Positions 39,001-45,000 of a DNA stretch of 64,000 bases are shown in pieces (the first letter of the stretch is position 1; every line of letters starts with the position of its first letter). This DNA is from Hyposmocoma kahamanoa (lineage: Eukaryota > Arthropoda > Insecta > Lepidoptera > Cosmopterigidae), in NCBI RefSeq assembly GCF_003589595.1, contig NW_020653200.1, forward strand, positions 1,109,375 through 1,173,374. The letters run 5' to 3'. The position numbers and the translations under genes were made by a program. The notes below the pieces were generated by a model, which had not been told where the DNA came from, made no database searches, and was given only the letters and a program-made list of their open reading frames with translations.

Positions 39001-42000
39001 CTCCACCATGACACCATGGCATCTGAGAATCCTTGTATTTAAGATTTTCTGAACTGTAGTTTTTAGAATACTTTATTCCTTAGGATTTTGTCCTCTTAAC
39101 ATAACTTAGAACTCTTTTTGCCGCTATCTAATATTCTTGTGTGAAACAAGTATTGAACTGGCTTAAAGTGCTAACCGCATGCGTTATATCTGGTCCAGTG
39201 CACACAAACAGGTACATTAAGGATCCGATCAAGTTTTGGTATGGAATACTTTCATCTGTTTTTATCTCAGAATTTCCTTCTTTTGACAAATGAGACCCGG
39301 GTGCTGCTGGAATAGCACTTGTCTTGCAATCTTCCATGCCATACGTTTTGAGAAGTTTTGCGACGTATTTCTCTTGATCTATTTTTATTTCATTTTTATT
39401 TTGGGTAATTCTGATACCCAAAATAAGATCTGCTTGTCCAAGTTCATTTCAAATTTGGATATCAGGACTTCTTAGACCTGGCAGCGCCATAGGATGGTAG
39501 GTAAACAATGGGGACTTTCACCCAAGATAACACTACGGTTCTACAAAACGGTGATAAGACCCATGATCAGTTACGGCGCGATAGTATGATGGCCACGAAC
39601 CAAGCTGACGACCGCAACCAACAAGCAGGACAAATCCCAAAGACTAGCCTGCATGGCGACGATTGGCTGCATGAGGACAACTCCAACTGCGGCCCTCGAA
39701 GCGATTTCGCTAATTTGTTGTTGACGAGAGTAGTACTACACAAAAATCCATTAATTGTAGAACATACCGGCATGAATAATGTGGGTACAGAACCAGAATG
39801 TAGCTTTACTCTTTGCTTGCCTCTAAAGGAAAAGCATTTTTCCTCAAAGTGTTTGCTGCATATATTTGAAAACTTTTTGGGAACCCAGTCTTCTCTCTTT
39901 AGCATTATAAGCCATTTCTGTTGTACTTTAATGTTTTGAGGAAATCTGAATCAACAACAATAATTAACATAAAAAAATGGGTGCCTCAACTTCGCTATTA
40001 AAAGAAATTTTCGTTTTAATGTAGACAAAAAATAATGCACTAATGCAATGTTAATTATAAAGTACTAAAACCAGAAATTTCTGAATCAATAATATTAAGT
40101 ATGAAGACGATTTCGGCTGTATGCAAGACACGCCTTTGCCTTTCTTTTTTTCAGTTAATGATATCTCGATAACATATTATCGATTGCGTCAATCTCTTGA
40201 ATTGAATTTTGTTGTTAAAGTTGAATTCGTATACATTTGGGTTATTAATGCACTTGAATGGTACAATTTTACGGATATATTTATGTAAAAAACTTTTGTG
40301 GTAGTTTAGATAGCTAAAAATTTAAATAGTACTTTCATGTGAAATGTACAATTCTGCGAGTTTTCCTTTTTAGATGCGTTACATCCGGGCAATGAACACG
40401 TTACCGTGACTAATAAACGTCCGTTTAATACTATTTCACATTTTAAAACCAATTATTTTTCAAAAATAAACGAAATTTGTTTCGTTGTCAGCTAGGTTCA
40501 TACAGGCTCAAAGCATATAATGAAGTGGTCTCGTCTACCCATCTCGCTCTAACATACGTGTATACTAACGCTCTTTCACTTGCATTGCCAATGTACCTAT
40601 ATACTAAATCTATGATCTTGTATATATGTAGAGTTCGTTTTTATTTCCCCCCTCTTCTTTGATTCGAAATAACCATTTGGAAACAACTACGTTGAAGTTT
40701 TTACCAGGGTCCATGTGTTATTTTTACTGAATGCATCTAATTCTTCTCGAATGTTGCTCTCCATTTATCACCATCTTTTCTTAACAAAGCTTCATGAACT
40801 GAAGTCGGGTCCGTTTCCATTTCAGTTGCATGATACAGAATGTAATCAGGGAACTGCTTGGCTTTCCTTTCTCTTAAAGGATACCTCCTTTCAGTCACAG
40901 GCTCTGCTCGTTCTCCTTCAACAGCTGACACGTAGCTTCAGTTTCATCCTCAGGCTCTTTGTACGCTTCTACTGAAACCTGACTTGGTCTGGTGACTTGA
41001 TTAACAATTTGAGTTTTTGCTTCAGCTTGAGGTAACTCATCATCTTTTCTGATATCTGTATCTACCTCTGTAGATATTTCAGAACTGAGCAAGTGGACTT
41101 CTTCCACTAGTTGATGATCCACTTGAACGTGAAGTTCTGCACCTGAGTTAGAAAGTTCATTGCGTTTACATAATTGATCTTCAGAGAATACCACATCCTT
41201 TGCTATATATACTCTACCAGTTATAGGATCCAACTTGCCTGGCTCTGACCATACCGAACGCTATTCCTGGATAGACTCCTTGTATGTCATATGCTCCTGG
41301 TACTCGTGTACTGGAACTACCAGCGTTTTGAACTACGAGACCCGAGGTTTCACACAAATCGAGGTTCAAATGGGTCGAACCCATCTAGCGTTTATTGCAA
41401 TTCTACATATAAAACGCAGGTCTAAGTCACGTGGACAATAAAACATTCTTGGAATTTTAAAATCATCGGCGGCTGCATCTCATGGTTTTTTTTACTAGCG
41501 GCTGCGGTGTGCATTTGACGCGGCATACTAAATATCGTTTCTAATAATTTTCAACGTTATTTACTATTTAACTAGTACTTTAGCAGGAATGTAGGTATAG
41601 TTACTAAAAAGTACGAATGTATTGTACACAGATAGCCTAGATAGAACATAATTATTTTTAATTGTATGGAAATATTGTGTTGACATGTATTAAATAATTA
41701 AAATTACAATGATACTTTATTACAATAAATCCAGTTTACACCACGTCAATTTTACGCCGGTAAAATTCATGGGCAGCGAAGGCATGGAAAATGTAGAATG
41801 AATGGAATGTACCAATAAAAAGAAATCGAATCGCGTATTTGACCTACTGACGGTGTAAATGTAACAAAATGCCAACAAGAAATGCTCTTATTTTTTTAGT
41901 TGGATAGGTTCTTAATTTGTTTGTTAATTAAATAAAAGTATTTGCTGATGCTATATTTTATCCTCTCTCGCTGCAACTGCCTGTCGCCTCAATTGCAACT

Positions 42001-45000
42001 TAACCAACACAATAGTAGCTCATAACGATACTTGAAAAACACAACACTTACTGAACTCATTTCGGCCACTCCATTTCAAAACGCAAGATAGACGAATATT
42101 TTTCAATATATGCATGTTACGATCGGGCCCATACGGCTTTGCGGACCTGTACTTTTATTCCGGCCCAGTCCGCAGTCTTGGCCAATAGAGTGAACCTATT
42201 CCTCACCCCATTCACCCTATTTTAGCATCGCCGTGCGTCCCTCCCGTGACGCACTCCAAACCATCTCATAATAGACCACTTTGCATTTATATGCTCCTGG
42301 TTTACCGTATCTAGAAACTCCGCGCGATTCAGGCTTCGAACGAAAATAGGTCAGTGCCATCTACCGGATTTTTCAAGAACTAAACACGGTTTATAAAAGA
42401 AAAATAAATAACATTTTTATTGCATTTGTACTGTTTTTAACATAGAAAAATAATGTTTTTTACCTTGATATAAATACTTCTCATGCAAAGTCCAATTTAA
42501 ATAGCAAAGATCAAAACAACTTTCATATCTCGAGGTCTTAGGTTTTCGCAATTGTTACACATAGGAAATGAAACTATTTTTCCGGATTTATATTTACATA
42601 TTTATTTTGTTTGAAAAACAAATATACGCGATTTAAATCCGGAAAAATTATTTCATTTCCTAACTTTCATATCTTCATTTATATATAAATATCCAAATCA
42701 CAGACAAATCTTTCCCATTTGGGACTGGACACACTTACTAACATGAAATCGGCTTATGCCGCAGGTCAGAAAAAGCTTTAAGCAATAAGAGCGAAAGCGT
42801 TGCGTCTAAAAATTAATTAATTTTCCTTCCTTAAAAAAAAATCCTTCACATCATTTAAATACTTGGTAAATGGAAACTTTTAGTATTTGAGAGCATCACA
42901 TAACGCGGAATCGGCTTTTCTTCCGCTCAAACCACGTACCGACGCGTTAGCATGAACAATTGCATAGGGCATAGCATTGAGCTACGTATAGTGTATAATG
43001 CCCTCTGTTTTTCGGGTACCGAAACTAGTGACTTTTTGTATGCCAAAAACGACTACTCGCACATTGAACTCAGATCGCTTTTTCTGGGATATTTTATCTT
43101 AATCATCACTTATTTAAAGAACTATAATAATTAAACAAGAAATCAGTTAAAGAACTGAATTCAACACAGTAACGACGAACAGAGTATGAAACTAAACTGC
43201 CCGCCAGAGGTGAAAGGTCGAAGAACAGAGAGTCAGGAGAAGATTTTGGCGAAGATATTTAGATTAGATAAGGGAAAAAGTTGATTTTATATCGTATCAC
43301 CAACAATAGTTAAATAATAATCTAATAATAAGAAGAAAAGTGTTTCCCAAACTTTATTGTCATATAAAATATTTTACAAAACGTCGCCATTAATACCTAC
43401 AAATACACTAATTTGACATGATCTAATAAAAATCGTATTAAAAAATAATATTCCTTAATTTTTTTTAGATTATGCGTTCCTAACTGTTGATGATCCATCG
43501 GCTGAAGTAACTTTGAAATTTCGAACAACTTACGATAAAAAAATTGTATCGTTAATATGTATACTACAGTTACAAAATTTTATAAAAATTCATATTATAT
43601 AGTCAAAATTTATAACTACAATTCTTGGTTATTAAGTTTCGTAAAAAAGTGATGTAGCTTAAGTGTTTATTGTATTAAATTTTAATATTAATGCAAACAA
43701 GCAGTATTACTGTTCATATATTGCTGGTACTTTAAACGTACTTAGAATGTATTTACGTATGAAAACATTGCCCACATTAATAACTAATACACTCGAGCTG
43801 CAACGGAGTACGTACCACATGCTAAAAAAGGTTTCTGTGGGATTGTTTATTATCAACCTAGAACTCTATTTGGTAGAGATAGAAAATATAATACTTGTGT
43901 GTGTTAATGGTTCGTCCCGTAACTCAGTTGGGACAGCGTAAACCGCGTCATGCTGAAGGCGCTGGTTCGAGTCCAGCCGAATCAAATGAATGTTTCTTTG
44001 TATGTATCTTTCTATTAATAATTATGTCATATATTTTAGAATCAGTCAAGAAACCTATCTTCCTGCTTCAAGTCGCGTTGATGATTCCCAACGTGTCTGT
44101 AAAACCAACACTGGAAGAAATCCAGGAGGCGCTCGTGGCCGCAGGAAAGCATATTGTTGGTCTTTCCAAAGGAGTCGCCCAATGGAGCGGGGGCAAGTCA
44201 CCGACGGTATTTAATATCTTTTTTCTCCTATTCTTAAGTTTTAGTTGAGAATAATATGTACAGGTTTTTGAATCTTCTTAGAATTCTGTATGAATAAATT
44301 ACACGCTCGTTAAAATTTAGTCATTAAATGCTTAAAGTAATTTTTAATAATAAATACCTTACATTTAATTGTACAGACAAAATACAATGACCTCTCTTAT
44401 CTCACGCAGACGGAAAATCCACAAGAAAATAGATTATTTTCTTAAAGTCTCCTATCGGAGCCCTTACATTATGTGATATAAGGACAAAAATCGCGTTGCC
44501 AATGGAACGTACAACACGTTAGTTGTTAAACGCGAAATATCCGTAGTTTTCTGCGATCCTGGTACATTGACGGCAAGTTGCGGATGTCCGGATCCGCATA
44601 AAATCTCTCTTGATATTAATTATTATGAATAATAAATAATAATCTAAAATAATCTATTCAAAATAAAGATATTAATTAAAATACAAGTAATATATTTGAT
44701 AGTATTAAAAAAATGATTATTTATAAATACATAGATTTTAAATAGTAATTTGAATTGCATTTTTCATAAATTTACATTTTTTTTACAAATTTACTGCCGT
44801 ATTTATTTTCTAACATAATATTATTTATATATTTAGTATATTTATTTCTCAAAAGAATATTCATGCAGAGAGTACGTGTTGATAAAATATGGAAATGAAG
44901 GTTTACATTTTATATAATAAGAAAGATTTAATATAAGAGGAGAAGATTTAATATAATAAGAAAAACACAAAGCACATCAAGTATTTGCCTATCAATTGCC

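Larger units (their letters stand above)
32258..44039 (+). other. Intron 17 (11.8 kb)
   Basis: A GT-AG intron. Exon 17 (phase 1) joins exon 18 in frame, so no missing exon is required. It contains a GT microsatellite (32806-32823), copy D of the 250-bp repeat (34461-34690), a 280-bp tandem duplication (about 36985-37545), a broken copia element interrupted by THAP-coding DNA (38640-41255), an inverted pair of repeats at 42545-42665, and a tRNA-like sequence (43909-43984). The stretches 33300-34400, 34900-36900, 37560-38600 and 42700-43900 hold nothing I recognise. Confidence 0.85.

Noticed and set aside
39508..39939. 143-codon plus-strand open frame
   Set aside because: It is the antisense of the THAP-domain frame, which has the recognisable protein pattern.
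40374..40460. Possible exon after TTCCTTTTTAG near 40373 (frame reads [13 protein letters not shown])
   Set aside because: Available donors are weak or out of phase, and the peptide resembles nothing in the dynein tail.
43469..43525. Possible extra dynein exon after TTTTTTTTAG at 43455-43468 (frame reads [14 protein letters not shown])
   Set aside because: No donor in the phase needed to reach exon 18, no family resemblance, and exons 17 and 18 already join in frame.
43909..43984. Functional tRNA gene
   Set aside because: The acceptor-like stem and T-arm fold, but the anticodon arm cannot be formed with normal spacing.
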